Shown here piece after piece: positions 1-9,798 of a stretch of 64,000 nt of DNA. The notes beneath the pieces are model-generated. The model made no database searches, was not told the origin of the DNA, and saw only the letters and a list, made by a program, of their open reading frames with translations. Each line of letters begins with the position of its first letter. The first letter of the stretch is position 1. Source of the DNA: Aphanomyces cochlioides (taxonomy: Eukaryota; Oomycota; Saprolegniomycetes; Saprolegniales; Verrucalvaceae); the NCBI GenBank assembly GCA_019828595.1, contig JAHQRK010000006.1:1612001-1676000 (forward strand), given 5' to 3'. The translations under genes and the position numbers were made by a program.

Positions 1-567
1 TCCTTTGGAGATGTCTTGGGAGCCAGCGATCATATCTCGTCTCTCGTCTTTGCCACGTCGTTTGGTGACTCGAGTGTGTCGGACATTGCATTCTCTCAAG
101 CGCTCGTCATCGGCGGCAATGTCAAGGCAATTTTCATTGCCAAGCTCTTCATTTTGAGTATTCCTCTGCTTGATTTGATCTTCTTCTCGGACAGAGTCGG
201 TCCTTCGTGCAAGTACCAGCCGCACCACCAAAAGGAATGCTCGATCGAAGGCACGTTGGCGTTGCGGGCAAATTGTTGTGGTGGTCTTGGCAAGTCGACC
301 ATGTACACCCCGACGGCCATGAACGCGTATGAAGTCGTGCGCCTCGGCCATATCCTCTTTGGCCAGAACAATTTGATCTCGTTCAACGACTACTATGTGA
401 TCGTACTCTGCTATTTCTCCAACGTTGTCAACGAGACGTACAACCGCCGCGTGCTTGTCCTCGACATGACGACAAATCCAGTCGCGTTTTCAAGAACGAT
501 GTATCACTGGAGCCATCCTCGCTTTAACCATCGATGGTATGATATAGTTGGCGTCGACTTAGAGTGA
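1..567 (+). CDS. Unknown membrane-associated protein, 5' partial
   Basis: The frame is open from the first base, so the N-terminus lies outside the window. The visible 188 residues contain a hydrophobic stretch at about residues 39-62 (AIFIAKLFILSIPLLDLIFF), then a Cys-containing segment with the motifs FSDRVGPSCK, CCGGLGKSTMY and NNLISFNDYY, ending in a TGA at 565-567. I do not recognise the family. A clear paralogue lies on the opposite strand immediately downstream (768-1772), sharing FSDRVGP, CGGLGKSTMYT, NNxxSFxxY and NETxNxR motifs. The two are convergent with 200 bp between them and nothing recognisable in that gap. The GLGKST string resembles a P-loop, but the first glycine at the required spacing is missing, so no nucleotide-binding function is claimed. 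Confidence 0.6.
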   Translation, partial: SFGDVLGASDHISSLVFATSFGDSSVSDIAFSQALVIGGNVKAIFIAKLFILSIPLLDLIFFSDRVGPSCKYQPHHQKECSIEGTLALRANCCGGLGKSTMYTPTAMNAYEVVRLGHILFGQNNLISFNDYYVIVLCYFSNVVNETYNRRVLVLDMTTNPVAFSRTMYHWSHPRFNHRWYDIVGVDLE

Positions 568-767
568 CTCGAGTCGGTAATTTCTTACAAGTTTATCTGT
601 TCGCCTTCGATGACATGCTTGTGATCTTCATCTTCGACGACTTGCACATCCAAGAGGCCTCGGCAGGGAAAAGAATTCCACGCCACTATCTCTGAGCTAC
701 GTAAGACGATGGATCAAGCAAAGAAAGGGGAAGAGATCGAATACGACAAGTTCCAAGGTGCTCGCCG

Positions 768-1772
768 TCATTCCATGTCGATGCTACTTACTTGGAACCA
801 CGAAATTGATGCAAAGCGTGGATGGTTCCAGCGATACATGGTCTGCGTGATCGAGACCGGTGAAGGCTCGACAACCAGAGTAAGAATGCGCTGGTTGAAA
901 GTTTCATTGACAGCGTACGACGGGTAGCAAGCAATGGCCACCAAGTAGTTGTCGAACGACAGGATATTGTTCTTCCCATAGAGCATGTATCCAAGCCGGA
1001 GGACTTCATATCCATTGAGCCGCGTCGACGTGTACATGGTGGACTTGCCAAGCCCCCCGCAATAGTTGGCGTGCAGCGCCAACGTTGTTTCGATTTCGGT
1101 GGGCTTTCCACCAGGGAGTTGGTCTTTGCACTTTGGCCCCACACGATCCGAGAAAACGACGAGCTCGAGCAGGGGAAGTACCATTGTCCCAGTAAGGTAG
1201 GATGAGCACAGGCAACGCATTTGTGCGCTCAATTGTGAAGGTTGCTTCCGTTCCAACGTTGACTCGAAGACTGTCAATTGTTGGGATGTAGCCTTGGTCA
1301 GCGCAAGCAAATTGAATGCCTTCGATCGTAAGCGCGATGGCCGAGCAAACCGAGTCGTAAGTGGCATAAATGTCGTCCAGTGTAGTCTGTGGATCCGGGC
1401 GTACCATGACTGTGTAGCTATCAGCGGTGATGTTTGTGAATTGTCTGATAGTCGCAGCCCCAGCTAAAGCGTCCGTAAGTGTTGCTGACTTGTACACGCG
1501 GCCGACGAGCAAGCATGCCATGGCGCGGTCAATGTATGGGTCATCGTTGTTGCCAGGAATGGGTTGGATGGGAGTTGTGAAAGGACTGGAGCCGTAGACA
1601 AGAGTCGTGTCGGTTTGGGGCTTTGCATGAGAAATGTGTTGACAACTTGCATGGCGACGAGATAAGCCAGAAGAAACCAGCAGCTCATATCAAACGCGGC
1701 AACAAGTCGACTCGACCATGCGATGGGAAGACGCAGAGAGTGTAGAGTTTCAATTTCTTGAAGTATTAACAT
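768..1772 (-). pseudogene. Paralogue of the unknown membrane protein, frame-disrupted
   Basis: Reading leftwards from ATG 1770-1772, the protein starts with a basic segment and a membrane helix (FLLAYLVAMQVVNTFLM). The frame then changes near 1615, continues as VYGSSPFTTPIQPIPGNNDD and an extracellular-looking region, and changes again near 1185-1200 into the frame with FSDRVGPKCK, YCGGLGKSTMYTS and NETFNQR, stopping at 768. The two frame changes fall inside sequence that is collinear with the upstream paralogue, and I found no introns of normal size that would repair both. I therefore call it a pseudogene or a sequence with two indel errors. Function is unknown. The pair with 1-567 is an inverted duplication. 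Confidence 0.55.
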
Positions 1773-2844
1773 TGGAGCAACCCAGTGAGTCTCAGCTGGT
1801 TTCGGCGCAACATGGGTCATCGATATAAGTTGGATCGACCGAGTAACTTCTTACTCCGGAGTACATTATTAATACCATTCGCATCAGTAACAGCTGTCGA
1901 CCAAAACGGACACGACACATTCCAATAGTGAACATGGCGTTGCAGTATTTAGCCGCCAATCTCTCGTCGGACAATTTTCTGTCTTCGTCAAATGCACCAC
2001 CGAGACTCTGTCCTGTCCTCAGGTGGTGTATCACTTCCATTCGTCTTCTTAAACACCTGTCGTCTCCTGGCGTGGTGATGCGCGTGTTCCATTCACCGTG
2101 TCGGTTTTTCCAACACAGTGAGCCTCCATGAGATTGAGTCCTGCAAGATGTGTAAAATTGCCGTGACCCTGTTCTATGTATAAAATTTCTATAAATAGAA
2201 ATCAGTGAGCCAATCGGATTTCAGTATTTGGCATTTTGGCCAATCATATATGACCATTAGTCGTACTTTCCGGAGGAAACCACTACCATGTTCATTCCTT
2301 TGGCGTCTCCGCTCTTCACATGTCGACCAACACCAAAGACGCTTAAGAGACGTTGAACGACGTGAAATTGGAGCTAACTTATGGTCAATGTCTCTTCTAT
2401 ATCTGGTTGAGTCCTGGTTGCTCTGGTTTGTGATGTTGGTCACATGGGGCCTGCGACCGTGTTCTCGTCGAAAGCATCTACATGGACGAATCCGTCAACT
2501 TCGCCAACTAAGACAACTTGCGGTTGCCTCTAAAGTGTCGCTTGCAGTTCCAAACTAAAGACACTCTAAGCTATGGAGGCATCGAGGGTGCTATCGCATG
2601 TACAGTGCTCAGCATGCAGTTGTCGTCGGCTTTGTTGGTGCTTCCATCGAGGGCCGAAAAAGAGATTCCATCGAAAGCAGATGATGAAGCTGAAATCAGC
2701 TCGGCAATCGAGCCACTGGCATGTACTACTGCGCCTTGTTATGCGTTTGCCAAGGCAAGCATGATGATTCGAGTTTGAAAGCACTTGAAAACATCATTGT
2801 GAGATACTACATCGAATGGAAATATCATTAGCATTCGTCAATGT
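1773..2844. other. Intergenic region, nothing recognised
   Basis: Short open frames occur on both strands, but none shows a known domain, conserved motif or convincing splice structure. The stretch lies between the start of the minus-strand pseudogene and the 3' end of ZPR1. I see no tRNA, simple repeat or transposon ends in it. Confidence 0.4.
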
Positions 2845-4614
2845 CTACAGCTCAGTGCGCTTCGAGTCGAGATCCATGACAGCATTTGGGTTTGGATGGT
2901 AGTCCTTGACTTCAATGGCTTTACCACCACGTTCCATCGTCTGCTTGTCACTGAGTTGCACTTGGATGGATTCGCCCGTCAAGTTGTCGGTGATTTCGTC
3001 GTTGTAGTTTTCAACCTTCATGTCGAGAAGACCCAATTGGTCGTTTTCTTCTTCCGAGCGCTCATAGCTTTCGCACTTCATATCTGGGTCATCAGCGGCA
3101 GATCCCACTGGAGAGTAGATGAAGCTGTTAGCCAAGGGGTCTTCAATAATCAACGTGAATGGAGCACCATTCTTAAGCTCGTCCAAACGGGCCAACCAAG
3201 TCTTTAGTCCCGAACGACCACCGTCACTGTCACCGACGGCAAATGGGTTGCCTGTCTCAATGTTTTCGCGGATCTATAACAATTGTGGGATCATTTCGTC
3301 GGCAATCTGCGGTGTTACCTTGTCCAAAAGACCTTCGATCGTTGTGTACAAACCACCAAGAGAACCTGGCATCATTTCCAACTCAAGCTCTGGAATATTG
3401 ACACATGCCGAGTCTGATTTGAGCACATCACGGTCCAAGTACGAGGAGTCCTAGAATTTGTCGGATTTACTATGGCTTAGATGCAACATCGTACCTGGAC
3501 GCGGAGTTCAATGTGTTCGCCAAATGGAGGAATAGCACCACCGGCCTTGACTTCGTTAGTCTTGAAGCCGCAGTGTTCGCAGTTGAAGGCCATAATGATC
3601 ACTTCTTTGAAATGGGGAATGTCTGTCACGCACATGAGCGACACGCCATCTTTGTAGCAAGCATGGCATTGCGTTGGGAATCGAATAGCCTAGACCATAT
3701 AAGCAACTAAGAAATGCATGGTAAATTGTACCTCGCGCTTGGCAATGTTGTTGTTCGCTTCCAAGAATGTATCCAAGCCTTCGTTACGAGGTGGCAACAC
3801 CCGTGGCGCGTTCGATGGCTTGTCATGATCGTAAGACTTGTCAGGCTGCAAGCCGCAAGCCAAATCTTCAGCTTCACTTCGGAAGTAGGTTTCCACTTCG
3901 AGCTGGGGATCGATGTTGGGAGCACACAAGTTTTCAATGTGGGAGTTGCCAGCAGGATCGGTTACAATGACTGTGAAAGGGAGGGTGATGCCAGCTCCCA
4001 TCATGGCCAATTTGGCCAAAAAGTCATCAATTTTCTGGGCCGTTTCAGGGTCGATCGCGCGGCGTTCTTCTTGGTTTTCGCGGAGTCCTTCGATAGCTTT
4101 CGAGATGAAACCCTACACGATATGTGATCGATATGGGGTATAAAAAATGCACCGCTACCTCAATCGTGTTGATCGTGCCTTGTTGTGTGTTGGCAGGGAT
4201 TTCAAAATCAATTTCAGGGAAGAGAATCGTCGCCGTGTCGGATTTGATCAATTGTCGGTTCAAATCTTCTCGCGATTGCACCGACAATTCCATGCGGCAT
4301 CCCTTTTCTTGAATCGTGCCCCCGAATTGGACTTCACTGTTTTGGAATCCACACTCGTCGCATTGGAACGACATGAGAATGATCTCTCGAAAGTATGGAA
4401 TGCGCGTCAAGAGCAATTTCGTCGTGCCTTGTTCGTGGCAATTAATACACAAACTCGACAATTCCGTCACGTTTGGGATCTCGTCGTTGATGTCCGTAAA
4501 GAGTTCATTCGACGTTTGTTCTTCATCTCCAGGGCCGTCTTCAATATCCAAATGCACACGTTCGCCCGTGTTCACAGTCGTGCCGCCCAACACCAACGGA
4601 GCTTTCGATGACAT
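2845..4614 (-). CDS. ZPR1: ZPR1 zinc-finger protein
   Basis: Five exons join in phase to 530 aa: 4159-4614, 3732-4112, 3495-3689, 3319-3450 and 2845-3273. The four GT-AG introns are 46, 42, 44 and 45 nt. The protein has the ZPR1 duplicated layout: zinc finger 1 (C56, C59, C85, C88, with TRIPYFREIILMSF between), a beta-rich A domain with DPAGNS, then zinc finger 2 (C287, C290, C316, C319, with TDIPHFKEVIIMAF) and a second A domain with NPFAVGDSD and DPLANSF. ZPR1 proteins are known as chaperones that bind eEF1A and help its folding. The last intron (3274-3318) is a multiple of three and contains an in-frame TAG at 3274-3276, so the continuous frame appears broken until spliced. Paired ATCCGGAT boxes lie 45-63 bp before the start. 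Confidence 0.93.
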
Positions 4615-4658
4615 GGCGACTATAAGTTTGAATGGGCACCAATTCCCATCAACAAATC

Positions 4659-4677
4659 ATCCGGATAATATCCGGAT
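4659..4677. promoter_or_regulatory. Paired ATCCGGAT palindromes before ZPR1
   Basis: Two exact ATCCGGAT copies begin at 4659 and 4670, 11 bp apart, and lie 45-63 bp before the ZPR1 ATG at 4614. The same box, usually doubled at 10-12 bp spacing, lies before VPS34 and in the shared C2CD3/transferase promoter. This is inferred to be a core promoter or factor-binding element from position and recurrence only. The flanking stretch 4615-5094 holds no gene I can recognise. Confidence 0.5.
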
Positions 4678-5037
4678 AGACCTTTCTAGCAGGTTGCAAG
4701 GGGTGGTTCCCCTCCATGACGCCACGAACACCACTAGCCCAGCGAGAGAGCTCAGCAAACTCTATCGCGTGGATGACAATAGGGTGCTTGAAATCTATTC
4801 TGCTGAGAGCGACAATGCGATCCCCGACCAGCCTCTCGAGAAACTTAGTGATGGTCTTTCTATGATGTAAGGCGAGGGGGAAACGCCACCGAGTAGAGTT
4901 TGGCGTTGAAATCGTGGCTTCAAGACTTCGTTGGCTTAGCATGAAGGGGAGCTGTGGCAGCGAGAGATATGAGAGCAAGTATGTCCTTTCAACTTGGCGA
5001 TGGACGTCTGGAGTGTTCGTTGAAGATTCGCCATATC

Positions 5038-5045
5038 ATCCGGAT
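5038..5045. promoter_or_regulatory. Single ATCCGGAT box
   Basis: One exact copy lies about 50 bp before the first coding sequence of the ankyrin-repeat gene. The spacing resembles that of the copies before ZPR1, VPS34 and RMI2. It could equally serve an unrecognised minus-strand gene. Confidence 0.35.
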
Positions 5046-5094
5046 AACGAGAGTATTTTTTTGTAAAAGGCACATGGTCGATGCATGACATGTC

Positions 5095-6319
5095 TTGAGC
5101 TCGATCGACTTGCTCTCGTGTGTATTTAGCTACCAAGATGGACTTGTCGGTGCTCTTTGGCCTCTTCTTTCACTCAGTCACCCGCCTCTCGACGACTTGG
5201 AGCATTTAGACGTTGATACGTTTGCGCAAAGTGACTGCGTACTGCGACCATGGTACACCCAGCATGCATTGACACGAATGGACGCCTTGACCCGTTCCAG
5301 CCACCTCCGCGACTTGGCAGTCCTCCACGCAGTGTATTACGACCAACTCGACGTGCTAGAATGCATGACCAGTCGATATTTCAACGACTGCATCGAAGAC
5401 GAGCTGGACCTTGTTTGGTATGACCAACTTGTCGATTTGGCAGCATACAGAGGACACTTGAGAATCGTGAATTTTCTCCATGACGCTGGCCACGATGGAT
5501 GTACAACTGAAGCGATGGACTGGGCAGCCACGCATGGCTTTCAATCCGTTGTGGAATATCTCCATCTTCATCGCAAAGAAGGCTGCCATGAGCGGTGCCG
5601 CAAGCAACGGACATTTGCCAACTGTTGCATATTTGCACGAGAACCGAAGAGAAGGATGCTTTCCATGGGCAATGGACGCTGCCGCTGCAGCTGGTCATGA
5701 CCACGTTGTTCATTATCTTCACTCCAAACGCTCCGAAGGATGTACAATTGCTGCCATGAACGGAGCAGCAGTCAACGGCCACATCTCCATCGTCGCTTTC
5801 TTGCACGAGAACCGTCGGGAAGGCTGCACAGTACAAGCCATGAATGGAGCTGCCGAGCACGGTCACCTTGATGTTGTCAAGTATTTGCACTCCCATCGTC
5901 ATGAAGGATGTTCAAAGCATGCAATGAACGGCGCAGCAGCGCGTGGTCACTTGCAGGTTGTCCAGTGGCTTCATGCCCATCGAAGCGAAGGCTGCTCCAT
6001 GGATGCCATGGATCGAGCAGCAATCATTGGTCACTTGGACGTCGTCAAATGGCTTCATGCCAACCGCACTGAAGGCTGCTCTGCATGGGCATTGAATGGC
6101 GCAGCGCAGGCTGGTCATCTGCACATTGTCCAGTGGCTCGTGGAACATCGAAGTGAAGGATGCATCGAGTGGGCATTGCGAGGAGCTAACATGCATGGCC
6201 AGCTTCAAATTCAGCGATGGCTCGAGGAGTATTCCAAGCAGATGCAGCATGGAAAGACTCACTCGTCCAAGGCGCTACAAGTCATTCCAAACGCAGTCCT
6301 GCCTTGTTTAACAGCATAA
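5095..6319 (+). pseudogene. Ankyrin-repeat protein, frameshifted
   Basis: The gene encodes an N-terminal region with SYQDGL and LRPWYTQHALTRM, followed by about nine divergent ankyrin-like repeats of roughly 33 residues with the pattern GHLxVVxWLHxxRxEGCxxxAMxGAA. Such arrays are a large expanded family in water moulds and probably mediate protein binding. Two defects are visible. No ATG precedes the N-terminal motif in frame: the frame opens only after a TGA, with a TTG at 5095. At about 5578-5582 the frame changes. The repeat EGC-xxx-AM has 15 nt from TGC through GCC in intact copies but only 4 nt here, an 11-nt loss. The last repeats degrade towards the C-terminus, and the frame stops at 6319. 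It is either a young pseudogene or has sequence errors. Confidence 0.65.
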
Positions 6320-7725
6320 ACTAAACCTCAGTATAACCACAGCTACAGCGTCATGATGTGTTGTCTCTTTGTCATCCAGTCGTGTAGCGTCGACGCTGTG
6401 GAGTTGGCAAGCGAACAGCAGACAACGCGGGGAAAAGAACGCAAATGGAATCATGTGCTCGGACTCATCGTTCTGCTCGTGCCAAACACTCGGAACTTTT
6501 TTGGTCGTGTCGTGACAGCTATCAGTCAACTCCTCTAGGACGGAACGATATTGACCTGCGGTAGAGTAAGCGCGAGTCCAGCATTTCATCCTCCAGACAT
6601 CAAGTCACGTGGTCGCTTGGTCACGCGTCGATTTGCACTGTGACTGCCAATGATTGTTCACAATCAAGCAGCAGAGGTCCGCTCCTTGCAATCCCACGGC
6701 GACTAATGTTTGTCGTGCGAGCAACGAAGAGACGAGAGCGCTTTCATGGCGAAAGGGTCTTTGTCCATCCCCAGTCCATACGAAATCATTCATGGCGGAC
6801 ATTGCAAATTTTCGAGGTACACTACGATCTCACTCATGTGCACCACATGGTCAACTTGACAGAAAGATCGCATATGTCTATTGCATCTGACAACTTGGCG
6901 GTCATAGCAAGCGTAGAGTCGTGTTTATCACGACAGCGATAACGATCACGATGATGGGCGAGACAATCCAAGGCAAGTCAGGCCACACTCCATGCTATCC
7001 ATCTGGTCTCTCTCCCGCAACTTCCTTCCATTCTCCTAGCTTTGACACTGGAGCACTTTGTCAAGACCATAGGTGGATCGGGGGACACTCTGGGCTTCTC
7101 CAGCGCTGAGACGTGTGTACTGCATCCGCGCCGTTGTCTTGTCGCGTCATGCGAGTCAGGGCAACTTGAGGGCGATTTGTCCATCCAGAATGTACAGCTT
7201 TGTAACTGCCATGTCGCATTGTCTGTTCATGAAACATAACGTTTAAACTCTTTCAAACTCCATTCTACACTATGACAAGTACGTTTTATTCCTGTCTCAC
7301 CTCTGAACAAAGCGTCAGTCTCCACGTATTCCCCCATGACTTCACTACCATCCCACTTACTCACCAGTGCGATCCACGTCGACAACCTAGGAGTCAACAG
7401 CCTCGATGGCAGCACCAACGGAGCCGCAACATGCAGTCTTGTGACTGTGGATATTTTTTATAAATATCCAGTCTTAACTTGGTGTTTGTATACTTTATAT
7501 TGTATTTTTATAAATATGTCGACTGTTTTGATTGGTGGATGAGAGATTCAATGTGATTTGATTGGCTAGAAAGGGTTGACGTATTCGTGACCACTTCTTA
7601 ACAGTAAAGTAAAAACCAGGTTGGGAATAGGTTTTATAGTTTAACGTGTTTGGTAAATTTAGGTCAGGTGGGAGAAGTTTCACATCTGAAAAGTCTGCAC
7701 CACCGGCAGCGAGAGAGGGAAGAAT
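6320..7725. other. Intergenic region, no gene recognised
   Basis: The only suggestive sequence is on the minus strand around 6915-6985, which can encode a short strongly hydrophobic helix (IVSPIIVIVIAVVI). I could not connect it to flanking exons with consistent phase. Small open frames elsewhere show no known motif. About 200 bp before gene A at 7726 are AT-rich and could hold its promoter. Confidence 0.3.
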
Positions 7726-9131
7726 ATGACGAGCATATTGAGCGACTCGGATCGAAGCTCGGCGATCTCCCGCGTCGCGAAAAGCTCGGATCATTTGACT
7801 GTTGAAATGCTATTGAATCATGAAGAATGGGTGCCGGACCATGAGCGACATCGATGCTATGTCTGCACGCGCAACTTTTCCAACTTTCGACGAAAGCACC
7901 ACTGCCGTCGGGTACGTTTCGTCGATGTACGCATGACGGAATCTCATGTTTGAATGCGTAGTGTGGTGAAGTGGTCTGTCGGAGTTGTTTACTCAAGAAG
8001 ATGGCAAGACTACCGATGAAAGGATCCCTGGAAGTGAAAATTTGCATGACATGCATCCTCTCCGACACGCAATCACATGACAGTACCATCGGCACGATGC
8101 GAAGACGAGACAACTCCACAACTGCGTCGTCTCGATCGTCCCGATCTACCGACGCGATGACACATCTTCAATCGCCCACTGCAAATTCAACGGGGGAACG
8201 TGAAACCCTCACAATGGATGACCTTGAAGCAGATGAATACCCGCTAGACTACTCGTGGAATTACCCATGGCCGAAACCACCAGTCCTTCCAGATGATGCT
8301 GAACGTGTGGATGTATTGCGAAGCTACAACATCCTTGACACTGATGCCAAGGAAAAGTTTGATATCACATGCACTCTAGCCGCGAATGCCATCAAGTGTC
8401 CGATTGCCGTCGTGTCGTTCATCGATGAAGACCGGCAATGGTTCAAAGCAAATGTCGGCTTGGCTCAGTCTGAGATCCCACGAAACGTAAGCTTTTGTGC
8501 CCACGCTATCAAGTCCAAAGAGACTATGGTCGTGTGGAACACCATGCTTGACAAGCGATTCGTCAAGAACCCGCTCGTGACGGGCCCCGCCGCCATCCGA
8601 TTCTACGCTGGAGCGCCTATCGTTGCACCCTCTGGCCATGTCATTGGTACCGTTGCCGTCTTTGACAATCAACCCCGACAAAGCGTCGACATTGCAACGC
8701 TTGAGAAGTTGTCGACTGTCGTGATGAAACACCTAGAAGAGCGTCGAATGCCTCGAATGTCCGTTGCGCCGCCGCTGCCACCACATCCTGTAGCTCGCGA
8801 CGATTCAGAAATCGCTTCGCGACGGTACAGTCAGCCGCCTCCAAAGCCCGTCACACCGCCGGAGGCGTCTCAAATGGCCCCGCGGTCTAGTCTACATGAA
8901 GCTGTTGTTCCTGTGGCCCCGCTTTCCACCTCAGTCGCAGCACCGGCTGTTGTCGCCGTCGAAGGATCCAACATGGAAACCATGTTGATGAACCTCCTTT
9001 CCAAGACGACAGAAACACAACAACAGTTGGCAACACAGCAAGGCGCCATGTTCACAACGCTCGGCCAGCACTCGGTACAAATCGACAAGCTTGCCGATGC
9101 CGTCGCGCGGATCGAAGCCAAGCTGAAGTAG
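7726..9131 (+). CDS. FYVE-GAF protein A
   Basis: Exons 7726-7911 and 7962-9131 join in phase to 451 aa, with a 50-nt intron. The FYVE finger (residues about 35-93) has WVPD, the basic RRKHHCRR patch and eight cysteines (C44, C47, C60, C63, C68, C71, then CMTC). FYVE domains of this type bind PI3P on endosomes. A Ser/Thr-rich linker ends in YSWNYPWPKPP, followed by a GAF domain (about 175-330) with YNILDT, CPIAVVSFIDEDRQWFK, VSFCAHAI, NPLVTG and IRFYAGAPI. These strings are typical of bacterial GAF sensors. A Pro-rich region leads to a C-terminal amphipathic motif (METMLMNLLSKTTETQQQ to AVARIEAKL), probably a coiled coil. The ligand is unknown. It is convergent with RMI2, 26 bp away. Confidence 0.9.
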
Positions 9132-9157
9132 ACTATCGATAGATTTAATATAGAGCT

Positions 9158-9665
9158 TTACTCAATCTCGATCATGTGTCGAGGCATCCCGACGACTTGT
9201 GTCCAATACTCGATGACTTCGAGGAACCACAGTGTCTCTCGCTGCATGTCCTTCTCGCTCAGACGGATCACTTGATGGGCCTGAATCCAGGAGGGAGAAT
9301 GTCGCGGAGACGATCCGCCTGTGTTGCTGTTGTTGCCCATGACAGGTCCAATGATCATGACGTATTCGCCGACGACAACTTGAACGTGCGGGTTTGTCTT
9401 GATCAAATTCTGCATGTCAATCCAAACGACTCCCGTCCCGTCATCTATTGCAAAGCGAGGAGCTTCCACTTCGACGACGATTCCCTAGACACATCAACAT
9501 GACATTGTCAACTGCAGGGAGAGAGAAGATCCGTCGTACTTGAATCCACGCTCGAATGAGCTCCACGCCTCGATACATGTACTTGCTTCGACTCTCAGGA
9601 AGACTCTTCGCCTGGAAGAGCTGGTTCACAAAGAGCTTACGCGTCGCACTCGCTTGACTGTTCAT
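9158..9665 (-). CDS. RMI2: RMI2-like OB-fold protein
   Basis: Exons 9540-9665 and 9158-9484 join to 150 aa across a 55-nt GT-AG intron. After splicing, the motif WIQGIVVEVE is followed by DDGTGVVWIDM, GEYVMIIGPVM, IQAHQVIRL and WFLEVIEYW. These match in order the OB-fold of RMI2, the small subunit of the BLM/TOP3A/RMI dissolvasome that stabilises RMI1 and helps dissolve double Holliday junctions. The length is close to that of animal RMI2 (about 147 aa). An ATCCGGAT-like box (GTCCGGAT, 9719-9726) lies 54 bp upstream. The assignment comes from motif order alone; another small OB-fold protein is possible. Confidence 0.72.
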
Positions 9666-9718
9666 GGAAGCAGCGCGTTGGCGGCGGCAATTTCAAAATG
9701 TCCATCTGTCCTCAACCA

Positions 9719-9726
9719 GTCCGGAT
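9719..9726. promoter_or_regulatory. GTCCGGAT box before RMI2
   Basis: A one-mismatch version of ATCCGGAT, followed by A, lies 54-61 bp before the RMI2 ATG, at the same distance as the copies before ZPR1 and VPS34. It is weaker evidence than the exact pairs. Confidence 0.35.
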
Positions 9727-9798
9727 AGGCATTGCGAATCGTCATCGAGATGGCCGTCAAGGAGAAAGACTACCCTCCATGCAATGCAGAATCGACCG

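Noticed and set aside
282..302. GLGKST string resembling a Walker A P-loop
   Set aside because: The glycine five residues before GK is replaced by cysteine, and no Walker B or switch motifs follow.
3274..3276. In-frame TAG in ZPR1 suggesting a pseudogene
   Set aside because: A 45-nt GT-AG intron removes it and restores the conserved junction GLLDK/IRENIE.
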